Origin: Leucosporidium creatinivorum
Lineage: Eukaryota > Basidiomycota > Microbotryomycetes > Leucosporidiales > Leucosporidiaceae
Length of the DNA: 64,000 bases
NCBI GenBank assembly: GCA_001600635.1
Contig: BCKL01000017.1
Location: 452,003-516,002 of the forward strand
Reading direction: 5' to 3'
Both the position numbers and the translations under genes were made by a program. Below the pieces are notes generated by a model. That model saw only the letters and a list, made by a program, of their open reading frames with translations. It made no database searches and was not told the DNA's origin. Of this stretch, positions 45,214 to 58,564 are shown one piece after another. Position 1 is the first letter of the stretch, and every line of letters begins with the position of its first letter.

Positions 45214-47774
45214 ATGTCTAAGGCCGCTGATCGTACGCAGGTGAGTAACAGGACCCGCAATCTACATCGCTGGCTCAGCTGACCCTCCCGCTCTGACAGC
45301 GCCAACTGCTTGAGCTGCTCAAGCTGCCGGGCAACGAGGTGTGCGCAGACTGCCGTTCACGGAACGTGAGTCTGCTGAGGCTTGTCCACGGAAGTAAGCT
45401 AACTCGTGTGCTGCTTCGCTAGCCGCGGTGGGCTTCTTGGGATCATGGTGAGTTCCGCACGCGTGTCGAGGGCCGGCCGACCGCTGATCTCTGCCCATAG
45501 GCATCTTCATCTGTGTGCAATGCGCTGGAATCCACCGCAAGATGGGAACTCATATTTCCAAGGTCAAGAGCTTGACGTTGGACACCTGGTCGAGGGAGCA
45601 AGTCGAGGTGAGCTTGGCCGTGTCCAGCTCGCTCGGTCCTAGCTAAACGTTCTCTCGTCTAACAGCACATGCGGACCCACGGAAACACCAAGTCGAATGA
45701 TCTCCTGAATCCTGGATCAGCAGCCCAACCGCACGTCTCCTCATTCTCGCTAGGCTTGACTTCGGCTGACGATTCCTCGGCGAGCAGACCTCCATCTTCG
45801 GCAGACGAAGGCGAGCGGGAGTCTCAGCTCGAGAAGTTCATCCGCGACAAGTACGAGTACCGAACATTCGTCGGTAGCGCTCCACCACCTGCTCGCGCAG
45901 CACCCGCCGCCTCGCCAGCTCCGACACCCACTCCCTCCGCCACTCCCCTTCTCGCTGCTCCTCCGACCCAATCTCAGCGACGAAGATCATCATCGTCAAC
46001 GGTAGCTCCACAGCCTACACGGTCAGCCACCATGCCTTCCACATCGACTCTCGCCTTCGTCGAGGAGCCTGCGCCGATCGTTCCACCTCGCCCTTTCGCC
46101 AACCCTCCGACCAACCTCCCGCCATCACCCGACGGCGGCAAGCACGTTCGATTCCGCTCGACCTCGGTGCCGATCCCGGACATCGACATGCCTCTACGGG
46201 TGCCGAGCGCGGCGGGGGAGAATCGACAGCCGGCCAAGAGCATCCTACGGCCGAGCAGTGCGATGAGCGCGAGTCATAGCACGCTGAACGTACCGAGTGT
46301 GGCGGAGGAGTGGAAGGGAATGGACTGGTCGGGACGCGCTGGCTCGGGAGGGAGCAGTCTTGGGATGGGATTGCCGAACGGAGTGCAGGGACAAGGTCGG
46401 ACACCGTCGAGCGCCAGTACGGCATCGTTCGCTTCCATGATGTCGCAAGGATCGGCCATGTCGAACGCGTCGATGTTCTCCAATGGCTCGACAGCGACGA
46501 CTCTCAGCTCCCTTGGCGGGCCTTCGGCGTATGGCGGAGGCATGAACCCCTTCACTGGCGCGCCGGTGACGCCAGGCTACCAGCAGCAGGCGGCTTACAA
46601 CCAGCCTCCATACGCCTTCGCTTCTTCGCCAGCGCCAACATCGGCGCCTGCCCCGGCCCCTCCTCCACCTCAGCGGATGAACTCGTCCATCTGGGACGAC
46701 CTCGACTTCCTCGGCGGAGTCTCGCCTTTAGCATCATCCCCAGCACCACTACCCCAGCAGTCGTCAATGCTCCAACCCCCAACACAGCAGCATCCTTCCT
46801 TCGCTAACTCCCAGGCTCGCACATCATCACCGTCCGCCGCCGATCCTTCACCGGCATCCTTGGCCTACAACCCACCAACTCCCGCTCCTCTGCGACCCCA
46901 GCTCACCGGCTTCGTCCCCTCCTCTCAATTCGGACAGCAAATGGCGAGCGAGCTGCCGAACTCGGGCCAAAACTCGGCTTCGGCGCCCTTCCTTCGACCT
47001 CAGCAGACGGGGTATACGCCCTCTTCGTCTCTACTCTCATCATCGCAGTCGGGCTCCTCACATCTCTCACCACTGAGGCCACAGCAGACCGGCTTCGCTC
47101 CCCCTCCTTCCAACTCGCCTCTCCCGAGCGGTCCAGCTCCCCCATCAGCATCGCCATTCGCTCCTCTCCCTCCTCAACAGCAACAGCAACAGCAGCCCAA
47201 CTCCTTCTTCCCCTCGCAACCTCTACAGCAGCCCCCCACCCAGTACCAGCAGCAGCCTTCGCCATTCCTCCCGTCTCCCTCGCCCTCCGCCTATCAACCC
47301 CAGCACCTCCAACCTCAACCCACCTCCACGAACCCCTTCCACTTGAGCATGCTCGCTCCCTCGCCTCTCTCGAAGGGCGGCCTCGGCAATACTTTGCCGC
47401 AGGTGCAAACGCCGATGCAGACTGGCGCAGGAGGCGGCGGCGGCGGCGGGACAAATCCCTTTTTCTCGAGCTATCAGATTCAGGCGCAGATGGGGGTGCA
47501 ACCGATGCGACCTCAGGCGACGGGGATGCCGATGTCGAACTTTGGAGGAGGAGGAGGAGGAGCGAGCGGGTTCGGCGGAGGTGGAGGTGGGCATTTCGCC
47601 GGTGGAGGAGGAGGAGGGAATGCTCAGCCGCAGATGCAGCAATCGTTGCCGACGGGGATACAGCTTCAGCGACAGCAGCAGCAGCAGTTCCAGCCGACGA
47701 ATCCGTTCTTTGGCTTTGGAGGAGCGGCGCAGGGGCAGCAGCCGAGTCAGTATGGGAGCCAGTGGGGTAGTTAG
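45214..47774 (+). CDS. ArfGAP (AGE2/SMAP-like) with Gln/Pro-rich endocytic-type tail
   Basis: GTPase-activating protein for Arf GTPases in vesicle traffic. The zinc finger is spread over four small exons: [36 protein letters not shown]; this gives the CX2C-X16-CX2C finger and the arginine finger in HRKMG-type context is close by (GIHRKMG preceded by the ICVQC pair). Then [15 protein letters not shown] and [12 protein letters not shown], and [13 protein letters not shown], the usual domain end. A ~500-residue tail follows, rich in Ser, Pro, Gln and Gly, with poly-Q and poly-G runs. It carries four copies of an LxxQxTG motif (LRPQLTG, LRPQQTG twice, MRPQATG), the recognition form of Ark1/Prk1-type actin-patch kinases in yeast. 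The start at 45214 is a short exon MSKAADRTQ. Intact. Confidence 0.9.
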
Positions 47775-47935
47775 AGTAGCGTGTTAGTGACGAGATGTAT
47801 TGACGTCGTCCACGAACACGTCGTCCACGAACCTCGCTCGCTCGAGCGCAGCGCTCAGAGAGAGCAGATCAGCTTCGCCTTTGCGAGCCGGAGTGGCTGT
47901 GATAAGTGGTAGCAGGTGCTCGTTGCTATAATCAA

Positions 47936-49507
47936 CTACTTTGTCTCCTCAGCAGCGACCTCGCTCTCAAGACCACCATCCTTGCGAACCTGCTCGAGCT
48001 CATCCTCCACCTTCTTGGTTCCCTCGACGTCGTCGGCGTTGAAGAGAGCCGAGTAGACGAGGTAGGCCTCCTCCAGCTATGAGATGGATGTGATCAGCCG
48101 GCGAGCCTCGACGCGAGAGAAGAGAGCAAGCAGCGAACCTTCTTGTACTGAGCGAGCTGGAGGTTCTTGACCTGCTTGGCGTCGGGCAGATCGGCGGCAA
48201 GGGCGATGCTGCGGCGGATAGCTCCGATGGCTGTGGAATGAGATGGAGAGTCAGCTCTCGAACCCAAGAGCGAAACAAGACGTCGACTCACCCTCTTGGC
48301 CCGCTTCCCGAGCAGCCTCCACATCCTCGGCGTCGGCTGGCAGAGGGATGACCTCGTCCTCCTTGTCCTCCGCATCATCATCTCCCTCCCCCTTATCCTC
48401 ATCCTCGGGGCGATACTTGTCCTCGACGCGGTCCTCCTGGAACACGAACGCGGCGAGAAGTCCATCGGCGAGGACGGCCGAGCACTCGTACTTCCACTTC
48501 TTGCCCTGCTCCTCCAGCTTGCCGTCCTTGCCAAAGTTACTGTTCTTCTCCAACTCCTCCTCGAGCGACGTCTGCTGCTCCTCTAGTACGTTGTTGACCG
48601 AGCTGAGGAGTCCCGCTCGGTGGGAAGGGTCGAGCGGGTCGGATGCCTCGAGGAAGGCGATGAGGGCGGAGATGCCGCCGAGGAATGCGGTGATGGGGTC
48701 TCCCTGCTCGACGAGGAAGTCGGCTGTATCCCAGCCGCTGTGGCCATAGTTTCCAATCATGCCGAGGGGGGTTCCGTCGAGGTAGCTCTCGTGGCCCTTG
48801 TTCATGCACTCGTCGGCCGTGTCGAAGTCTCCACGCTTGATGGCGAGCGCTCCTCGCTCGGCGTTGGAGCGAACGATCCCTCCGATGACCATGAGAGTCC
48901 ACAGCGCGCCGTCGTCCTCGTTGATGGGCTCGAGGGCCTCCTCGAACTTCTCGAGCGCCTCGTCGAGCCAGACGGCCGGGTCGGTAGGCTCCGAAAGGTC
49001 GACCTTGCGCTTCTTGGATCCTTGGGCCGAGCTGACGGCGGCGTGGGCGAGAGGTTCGGCGGGAGGGAGGATCGAGGCGAGCTCGTGCAGGGCGAATCCT
49101 TGGAGGTAGGAGAGGAAGGATCGGGCGAGGTCGTCGTCCAGTCCCAGAGCAGCGAGCTTCTTCTGCTTCTCTTCAGCTTCTTCGTCATCGTCGTCGTCAT
49201 CCTCCTCCTCCTCGTCCTCCGCTGGAAGGAGCTCGAGGAGCACCTCCGCGCCGTGCAAGATGCCGCGAAGCATGCCCCTTGCCTCGTCCTGCTTGTCGGC
49301 ATCGCCAGCAGCCAACAGCTCGTCCAGTACGGTCATCCTGAGCTCGAACAGGTCGGAGATGCTGAGGTGGTCCTGGTCCAGAGGCATCGTGCGTTCGACG
49401 CTCTTCTCGTTGCTGGTGGAGGCCACGGGAGCAGCAGCAGCCGCTGAGGGGTCGAATGCTGGTGCAGACTTCTTACTGGCTTTCAGTCCACGAGGTTTGG
49501 GTGCCAT
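47936..49507 (-). CDS. ETT1: ETT1/Nro1-like protein, copy 1
   Basis: Resembles Ett1 (S. cerevisiae, translation termination) and Nro1 (S. pombe, oxygen-linked regulator of Ofd1): a nuclear, helical TPR-like protein with a basic GLKASKK-type N-terminus and acidic loops. Start MAPKPRGLKASKKSAPAFD. Features: LSISDLFELRMTVLDELL, an Asp/Glu run (EDEEEEDDDDDDEEAEE), YLQGFALHELASILPP, a possible nuclear signal KKRKVD, ALWTLMVIGGIVRSNAERGA, QGDPITAFLGGISALIAFLE, and after two introns AIGAIRRSIALAADLP and LEEAYLVYSALFNADD. About 480 aa, intact, in tandem with the related gene at 49790-51176. The family name is inferred from overall layout rather than a sharp motif. Confidence 0.6.
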
Positions 49508-49789
49508 TTTGCGAGTGTAGTGGAGACGAGGAGGGTGTAGAAGCGAGAGAAGCGTTTCGACGAGCGAAGGGTCGACTTCTGCAACTGAGGTCCAGTGAAG
49601 GGTCGAAAGTCGTTACAAAGAGCAGAAAAGATTCATCCGATTCGCTGAGGGTTTCCGCGTCACGCTGCGAGTCCTTCTCGTCTGAACCTCCTGAAGCAGC
49701 CTTCGCCGAGCACCAGTCTCGCTCATCTCACCCGAGGTGCTCTGACAAGTCGAGCCAAATAGACAGACAGCTCTATTCTGTACTATAAT

Positions 49790-51176
49790 CTACTTCTGCT
49801 CCTTCTGCTCAAACTCGAGCTCCTCCCGCGCCTGCTTCAACCGCTCTTCGGCCTTCGTTCGGTCGGCATCACCCTCAGCGTAGCACGAGACGAGGCCTTC
49901 GTGGACCAAGACGAGCTGTGTTGGCGAGGAGGAAGGTAGAGTCAGGTCTGCGCTGAACGGTGAGTGATGGTCTGACCACAGCGCACCTTTTCGTATTGAG
50001 CGCCCTTCGAGCCCTTCGTCTTCTCACTGCCGAACTCGTTGATGACGTTGATACACCGACTGAAGGCTTGTATAGCTGCAGGGTCGGGATAGAGAGTGAG
50101 ATTGAGCTCAGTCCAAGCGAACAGGAGGAAGGACTCACCCTTCTCGGCAACAGCGCGAGCCTCGGTCGAGTCGACCTCCTCGCCTGCTGCCTTGTCCTCG
50201 TCGACGACCTGCTGTCGCAGCTTGAACTCGGCAAACAGACCATCTGCCACTGCCTGAGCGACAACGAAGGTCCACTTTGCGGCACTGGCGCCCATCCGAT
50301 CCTTTTCGACCGTCGCGAAGCTCGCCTCGTACTCGCCGAGGTGCTTGTTGTACGTGGCGACGAGCTTGGTCCGTTTCGGGCGGTTGAGGTTGGTGATGGA
50401 TGCTGCTGTTACGGCGAGGGCGGCGATGGAGCGGATGTGAGGGGTGATGGGGTCGCCGTGCTTGGTGAGGAACCAGTCGAGGCCGTCGCCGACCACGCCG
50501 GCGAAGCCCTGAGCGAAGAAATGCCCTTCATAGTTCTCGCAGTTCATCAAGAGCTCCTTCTGCTGCTGGACGTCTCCATCCCGAACGGCGAGGGCGCCTC
50601 GGGCAGCGCTTGAGCCCCAGAGCCCGGCGAGGATGAGGAAAATGTGAGGGCCTTCCTCGCCTTCGGAGTTGACCTGGAGGGCGAGCTCCCATGCTGACAT
50701 GGACTGGTCGAGGGTAGCGACGGCTGGATCGACCTCGATGGCCTTGCGCTTCTTGGGGCCGACGGAGGAGGAGTTCGGCGCAAAGGGGAGCTTGGCTCGC
50801 TCTTGAAGGGCGAATCCCTGGAGGCTCTTGAGGTCGCCGAAGCTCTCTTGCACGTGCTTTAGGACTCCGAGGTCCTCCAGGTACTGGCGTTGCTCCGCGT
50901 CCAGCCCCTCCTCCATCGCATCCTCGTCGATGAGCCCCTCGTCGGCGTAGGCATCACCGAACGCGGCGATGATGCCGTCGGCGTTGTCGGTAATCCTCTC
51001 TAGCGTCTCGAGTAGACCAGCTTCGTCCTCGCCGCTCTCGACGAGCTGCTCGGCTTTGAGATCTTGAGCGCCCAAACCTGGTCGAGGGGGAGGAGGTCGC
51101 GTCGAGGGGAGGTGGATTCGGCGGAGGCCTCAGACTCGGAAGGCGAAGCGGCGCGTTTGGTATTCTTGGGCGGCAT
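49790..51176 (-). CDS. ETT1/Nro1-like protein, diverged tandem copy 2
   Basis: Head-to-tail neighbour and relative of the 47936-49507 gene. Shared blocks: LKSLQGFALQERAKLPFAP, GPKKRKAIEVDPAVATLDQS, ILAGLWGSSAARGALAVRDG, KHGDPITPHIRSIAALAVTA, WTFVVAQAVADGLFAEFKL, and at the end AIQAFSRCINVINEFG and LVLVHEGLVSCYAEGDA. It lacks the long acidic run of copy 1 and is shorter. The start MPPKNTKRAASPSESEASAE (ATG 51176) lies in a different frame from the body; an intron from the GTTTGG after LPLDQ with a phase-0 acceptor (for example 71 nt later, before TLERITDNADG) would join them. The gene shares a 136-bp divergent promoter with MCR1. The divergence suggests an old duplication with a changed role. 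Confidence 0.6.
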
Positions 51177-51312
51177 GCTGTAGCTGTAGTAGAAGCGAAG
51201 CGAGGAAAGCGAGCGATTGAGGCGGAGGTCGAGAGGTTGGGAAAGCTTCGAATCGCTCTTGAACTCCAACTCTTTCGCCCCTTTCGACACAGTCACCTAC
51301 AACTCGCTCAAA

Positions 51313-53113
<1,801 letters not shown>

Positions 53114-54144
53114 ACTCGTCGCGAATAGAAGAAGAAGTGAAATGCATATACAACATGTCTATGAAGATGCGCGTTTCCCATCGTACTGCAGGCGAAACAG
53201 CGCCGAGCCGAGGTCTTGGCTGGCAAGCGCTGGAGTGGAATGTAGGGGGAGGGCAGAGCTGAGCTATAGTGGGTAGTATCTACGAGTGATGCACCTACAG
53301 CTGACTACGAGAGTGCGAAGCGAGCCGATTACCGCTTGCTCGCCAAAAGCTGGCTCAGCGCAGGCTCCTCGGCGAAGGCGATTCGCGATGGCTCCATGGC
53401 TCTCTGCTCTAGGCTCGTAGCGGCCAGTCTTTGCTCGCAGTTCAGCAACAGCCTCGGAGACCCCCGAGCGTTACTGCTTTGGAGCTGCCTGTAGTCGATC
53501 AGAGCTCGCCTCGCCGTCGTGAGGAAAGAGGAGCCCCCGAGCGTCGGCGATGAGATTACCGCTTCTGCAGGCGATTACGTTGGGAGTGGCGTGCATGTAT
53601 CGTATTGACAGCAACAGCAGCACAAGTTGAATGAAAGCCGAAGTGGAAATGGGGCGGTTGAAAGGAAGCCCGGCGATCATTCTTCGGCGGTTGGGCCCAG
53701 TCCGAACAGACTTCTGTTGTGTGATAGCGTTTGCCGTTACGTCTGAGCGAGCTGAATACAGCACTACAGATCTACTACTGCCCTACAGAGGTGGAAAATG
53801 TTTAGGAGCACCGCATGGAGCCGGAAGACGGGGACCCCTGGAGAAGCGGAAGGGAGCGGGCCAGAGGGCGAATCGCTTCTCTCCTTCCTACGCTTCACTA
53901 ACTCGCTCTACAAAGCTCGCTTAACAAAGGCCCTTTTCAGCCTTACCACCTCTACCACCACGTTCTCAAACCAGCTCAGGTGTGTAGTCTCATAGTACCA
54001 CTGCTCTCTCTGTTCAAAGAGCTGACCCACGCGCTCGTCGTCGTCGCCCAACAGCTCCTGCCACAACCGTTCGTTTTCCTCGTTTCAGAGACGCGTTTCT
54101 CAGCTACAGAACTACAGAACTGACCCTCACTGCTCCTCTACACC
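53114..54144. other. Gene-free region between MCR1 and INO1
   Basis: About 1 kb with no supported gene; open frames lack ATG starts or splice logic. It should hold the INO1 promoter. I could not identify a specific upstream activating site by eye. Confidence 0.45.
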
Positions 54145-54306
54145 ATGCGCTTCATCGACTACAGGACACCGAGGGTGAGTCTTGAACGCGCTATCCGCTC
54201 GCCGTCGTCGCCGTCGAGAAAGGCCGAGTCCGGTTTTCTACCTCGTGCACGGTTCGCTGACACGTCGATTGTACTACAGCTCTCGCAAGATTACGGCGCC
54301 CGGTGA
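54145..54306 (+). promoter_or_regulatory. Spliced short upstream ORF ahead of INO1
   Basis: ATGCGCTTCATCGACTACAG starts a frame that runs to a GTGAGT donor at 54175; after an intron with a CTGAC branch and CTACAG acceptor (ends 54279) it continues for eight codons to a TGA (54304-54306). The 18-residue product would be MRFIDYRTPR plus LSQDYGAR. It lies 82 bases before the INO1 ATG and could lower or regulate INO1 translation. It may equally be an untranslated leader. Confidence 0.45.
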
Positions 54307-54388
54307 ACCCAAACACTCTTCCTAAGCAACCTAATCCCCACTCTACCCCTCGCTTTCAAACCCTCCCCCCCGCCTACTTCAACTCGAC

Positions 54389-56599
54389 ATGTCGCCCATC
54401 GCTCTCGACCCTCCCGCCGTTGCCAGGCCTTCGCACGGCAACAACTACTCGTCGGCGATTCCCATCATCGATCCTACCGCTGCTCGCCGCCCCACCGAGG
54501 CCGTCACGGTCGATTCGCCCAACCTCACCTACACCGACGAAGCGCTCCTCGCCAAGTACACCTTCCACTCTGCCGAGGTCAAGCAAGATGGCCAGCGCTA
54601 CTCAGTCAAGCCTGTTCAGAAGGACCTCGAGCTCAAGACTCTCCGCGCCGTTCCCAAGACTGGGTGAGTTCGAGCTCGGCGTCCGTCTCGACTAGGCCTT
54701 TCTCGGCGCTGACCCATTCCCCCGCTCGCACAGTCTCATGCTCGTCGGATGGGGTGGAAACAACGGAACCACCCTCTCGGCTACCATCCTCGCCAACCAG
54801 CACAACATTAGCTGGTCGACCCGCGACGGTACTCAGACCCCCAACTACCTCGGCTCGCTCGTTCGCGCTTCGACCCTCCGCCTCGGCTCTGATGCCGCCG
54901 GCAAGGACGTCTTTGTTCCTTTCTCGGACGTCCTCCCCATGGTCCACCCCAACGACCTCGTCGTGAGTTGGCTCGAGCTTTCCTTCCCGCTTCTCGGCGT
55001 CGAAGCTGATCTTGCTCTCCCCTCTTCGAACAGGTCGGAGGATGGGACATCTCGGGCATGCCCCTCGACCGCGCCATGCGTCGCGCCAAGGTCATGGACT
55101 ACGACCTCCAGCGCCAGGTCGCTCCCTTGATGGCCGAGCTCAAGCCTCTCCCTTCCGTCTACTACCCTTCGTTCATCAACGCCAAGTTAGTCCCGCTCCC
55201 TCTTCTGCAGTCATGCACATTACTGACTCTACCCTCACCACCGACAGCCAGGGAGAGCGCGCCGACAACGTCCTGCCCGGCGAGGACAAGGCTGCTCACC
55301 TCGAGCAGATCCGCAAGGACATTCGCGACTTCAAGTCGGCCAACGGGCTCGACAAGGTCATCGTCCTCTGGACTGCCAACACTGAGCGCTACGCCGAGGT
55401 CATCCCCGGCATCAACGACACCAAGGAGAACCTCCTCCAGGCCGTCAAGGACTCGCACGCCGAGGTCGCTCCTTCGACCATCTTCGCCATCGCCTCCATT
55501 CTCGAGGGATCGCCCTTCATCAACGGAGCGCCCCAGAACACCTTCGTGCCCGGCTGCATCGAGCTCGCCGAGCACCACAAGGCCTTCATCGCTGGAGACG
55601 ACTTCAAGTCGGGTCAGACCAAGGTCAAGTCGGTCCTCGCCGAGTTCCTCGTCAACGCTGGAATCAAGCCTCTTTCGATTGCTTGTGAGTTGTTGAAAGT
55701 CTTCTGTTCTCAATGGCAATGCTGACCTCGCTCTCTCTGACAGCCTACAACCATCTCGGCAATAACGACGGACACAACCTCAGCGCTCCCGCTCAGTTCC
55801 GTTCGAAGGAGATCTCCAAGTCGTCGGTCGTCGATGACATGGTCGAGGTGTGTCTCTCCGAGCTTTCGTCTCGTCGAGCTATCGCTGACCTCGCTCGTTC
55901 GCATCGCGCAGGCCAACCACCTCCTCTACAAGCCCATTCTCGACACTCCCAAGGGAGAGAAGGCCGTCGCCAATGGAGAGAAGGCTCGCACCACCGAGCA
56001 CCCTGACCACGTCGTGAGTTTCTCGCTCGTCCCTTCTCGAGCCGTCGAGCATGAGCTGACTGTCCTCGGCTCCCTCAGATTGTCATCAAGTACCTTCCCG
56101 CCGTTGGTGACGACAAGCGTGCCCTCGACGAGTACAACTCGGAGATCATGATGGGAGGTCGCAACACCCTCAACATCTTCAACGAGTGCCAGGACTCGCT
56201 CCTCGCTACTCCCCTCATCATCGACTTGGTCCTCCTCGCCGAGCTCCTCACTCGCGTCACTTACCGCTCGACCCCCGAGGCCGAGTTCGAGAACATGTAC
56301 TCGGTCCTTGGTCTCCTCAGCTACATGCTCAAGGTGCGTTCGTATTTTCGGTCTTGGGCTTCGAGCGATGAGCTGACTTTGCTCTCCCACTCTTCGCAGG
56401 CGCCCCTCACCAAGCCTGGAGTCGCCGTCATCAACTCGCTCAACCGTCAGCGTGGAGGTGAGCTGCCCTTGTCCGCTTCCGACTTCTTATCGCACTTGCT
56501 GACTCGCTACTCACCCTCGCAGCTCTCGAGGCCTTCCTCCGCGCCTGCGTCTCGCTCCAGCCTGCTAGCGACCTCATCAACTTCACCCAGATGGAGTAG
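54389..56599 (+). CDS. INO1: Inositol-3-phosphate synthase (INO1), full length
   Basis: NAD-dependent cytosolic enzyme that converts glucose-6-phosphate to inositol-3-phosphate, the first step of inositol and phosphoinositide synthesis. Start [15 protein letters not shown]; then [22 protein letters not shown]-binding [97 protein letters not shown] and [20 protein letters not shown] are all canonical. The last exons give [39 protein letters not shown] and [17 protein letters not shown], stop at 56599. About nine exons, all joins in phase. A near-identical truncated copy in the same orientation lies at 18056-19905. Confidence 0.96.
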
Positions 56600-57036
56600 G
56601 TGCTCCCGTTTCAGACTCTTTATAGCTCGTGTAGTGCTCCTGGACTTGATTATCGGCGTTTGCAATCCGCAAGAGACGAGGCAGGCCCGTTGGCCCCCTC
56701 GGCTCGTTGGATCTCGAGCTTGCCGTGCTCTCGGGTGCACTTGAAGAGAGCCAGCGAGCAGGAAGAAGGCTTCTACACAAGGCTCTCGGCGGCCAATCGC
56801 TTGCGAGGTTCTCACGCTCGTCTGCAAAGAGCGAACTCGGGAACGCCGAGTCCGTCGGGCGCCGAGAGCTGCTCCACAGCCTCTCGTCCGTCTCGAGCAC
56901 TGCACGCTGATCCTCACAGACAAGGGGTCAAGGATCTCCAGGACTCCGTGCTTGGCTCTACTTCGCAGCTGCCTGCTCTTCCTCTCCTGCTCTCTCGTCT
57001 CGGCGCAGAGGAAGCCCGGCTCATCCCCTCCCCTCA
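56600..57036. other. Intergenic downstream of INO1
   Basis: About 440 bp. No gene or repeat seen; presumed INO1 3' UTR and promoter of the next gene. Confidence 0.45.
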
Positions 57037-58002
57037 ATGCAAGACATGTCACAGTCACCTTCGAGCGCTCAAAGGCACAGTAGCCGACCCACGCTACGCC
57101 AACGTGCTCAAGCACAACTCGCGGACAAGACGATGGAGCAGCTCGTTCGCCCATTACCTTCCGCCGAGCACCTCACCTGCGCCGAGGCGATCCAATTACT
57201 CGGTTTGGGCAACGCCGTCGCTTTGTTCTTCCGGCAGCATCTTGCTCGCTGGTCGCACAGTAGTGGGTGCCGCGTATTCGTGGAGGAAAACGACAGGCAG
57301 CGGGCGGCAATTGAGAGGAGGCTGGAGGACGGCCACTCGACGCCGTTTGCCACACTTGAGGAGGCTACTCGTTTCTTGGAGGGCTACAGAGGGTCCGAAA
57401 TTCATCTATTGGTACAGGTGAGTGTCTTTCCGGTTGGACAACTTTCTCGAGAAAGGCGCAGGGGGAGACACCGGACACCCAGCGCCGAAACTCACTCTTC
57501 TCCCTTTCACAGCTTGTGCAAGGCCGCGAAGAGGGTAACTTGGGCCGGCGTGGGTCATCAGTGCATTTAGTCACTAACTGTACTTGCTCTGCTTCACAGT
57601 GGCCTTCGTCAAAGAGCTGCTCGCCTCCCACGCCGAGAAAAGCCTGTCGCGCGCTCTGGTCGTCTCGAGCGTCAACCCCATCATCTTTGTCGCCAACCGA
57701 GACTTCGACCAGCTCTCTTCCTTCGATCGCATCTGTGCCGTCGCTGCGCTATACTGGTATGACGAGATGATGTTCGCAAAGGAGCGCCGTGACGTCGAGA
57801 TGGTGCGCTCAGGCTCGACTTTCCCGGCCGCCCCTCTCGAACACATTACTCACCACTAGCCACACAGATTGGGCAGTGCCAAAGCTTACTACAGCAACTT
57901 CGCCGCCCTCCGTCTCCCCAACACACCCACAGTCTCGTCCACACCGCCTTCACACCTCGACGTCGCGATCGCCGAGCCTCGGTGCGGTGCTGGAGGTCGT
58001 AA
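57037..58002 (+). CDS. Unrecognised protein, lineage-specific family member 2
   Basis: Distant relative of the gene at 29587-30511; not a family I recognise. Start MQDMSQSPSSAQRHSSRPTL, then RPLPSAEHLTCAEAIQLL, GLGNAVALFFRQHLARWS, CRVFVEENDRQRAAIERRLE, FATLEEATRFLEGYRGSE. Introns at about 57420-57512 and 57536-57600 flank a 22-nt exon (LVQGREE), giving VAFVKELLASHAEKSLSRAL, VVSSVNPIIFVANRDFDQLS, SFDRICAVAALYWYDEMMFA. After a last intron phase 0 gives IGQCQSLLQQLRRPP and a basic Arg-rich tail ending at 58002; the 3' end is the least sure part. No signal peptide or membrane helix. The helical core and the shared motifs with the other member suggest a soluble helical protein. Confidence 0.6.
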
Positions 58003-58564
58003 GGCGGCAGGTGGGAGAGAGCCGAGGAAGTAGGAGGGGTCGAGTGGGCTTGAAATAGTTTTGGCCTGTTCTAGAGCTGCACTCCAGGCACTTCAGCGGT
58101 CGCAGGCGAGCAGGGAGGGAGCTCGGCGATGGCAAGAAGCGAAGCAGCGTTGACTGCAGAGGCGTGGGTGCTCTTTGCACCTCGTTGTTTGCCAGATACT
58201 TCCATTTCTGCTCCGAGTGATATGCTACACGAGAGCTGCAGTGCATCAGAGCCAGCAGGAAGCAACGAGAAGGGGCGAAGAGGTCAGAACGAGTGCCGAA
58301 GAGGAGCTCGGTCTTGCAGTATTCCTCTCAAAACTTCGCCTTCTTCTGCTCAACCTTGACTCTACTCCCCTACAGCCTCGTTTCGGCAGATCACCTCCTT
58401 ACCCCACATCTCGATTCGTGGCCGAGTGAGCGTCACCGAGTTGCTCGCTCCCTCGTTGGCCAACAGGTCTCGCTCCTCCCACATCGCACCTCTGCATGCT
58501 CAGACGCGCTTTCAGACCTCTACAGAACACTTTCCCTCGTACCTTCACCACTACCTCTCGCATC
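58003..58564. other. Intergenic, promoter side of the Rieske oxidoreductase
   Basis: About 560 bp without a supported gene or repeat. C/T-rich stretches with CTACAG words precede the next ATG. Confidence 0.45.

Noticed and set aside
46680-47760. Low-complexity Gln/Gly/Pro region, considered as a separate repeat element
   Set aside because: It is in frame with the ArfGAP domain and continuous to its stop; it is the protein's disordered tail.
49790-51176. Frame change near the start of the second ETT1-like gene, read first as a pseudogene sign
   Set aside because: A GT-AG intron of ordinary size and matching phase can join the two parts, so a break is not required.
53471-53764. Open frame of about 97 codons on the minus strand with a hydrophobic stretch
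   Set aside because: It has no ATG start, no splice partner and no recognisable motif; it is probably chance in a GC-rich intergenic region.
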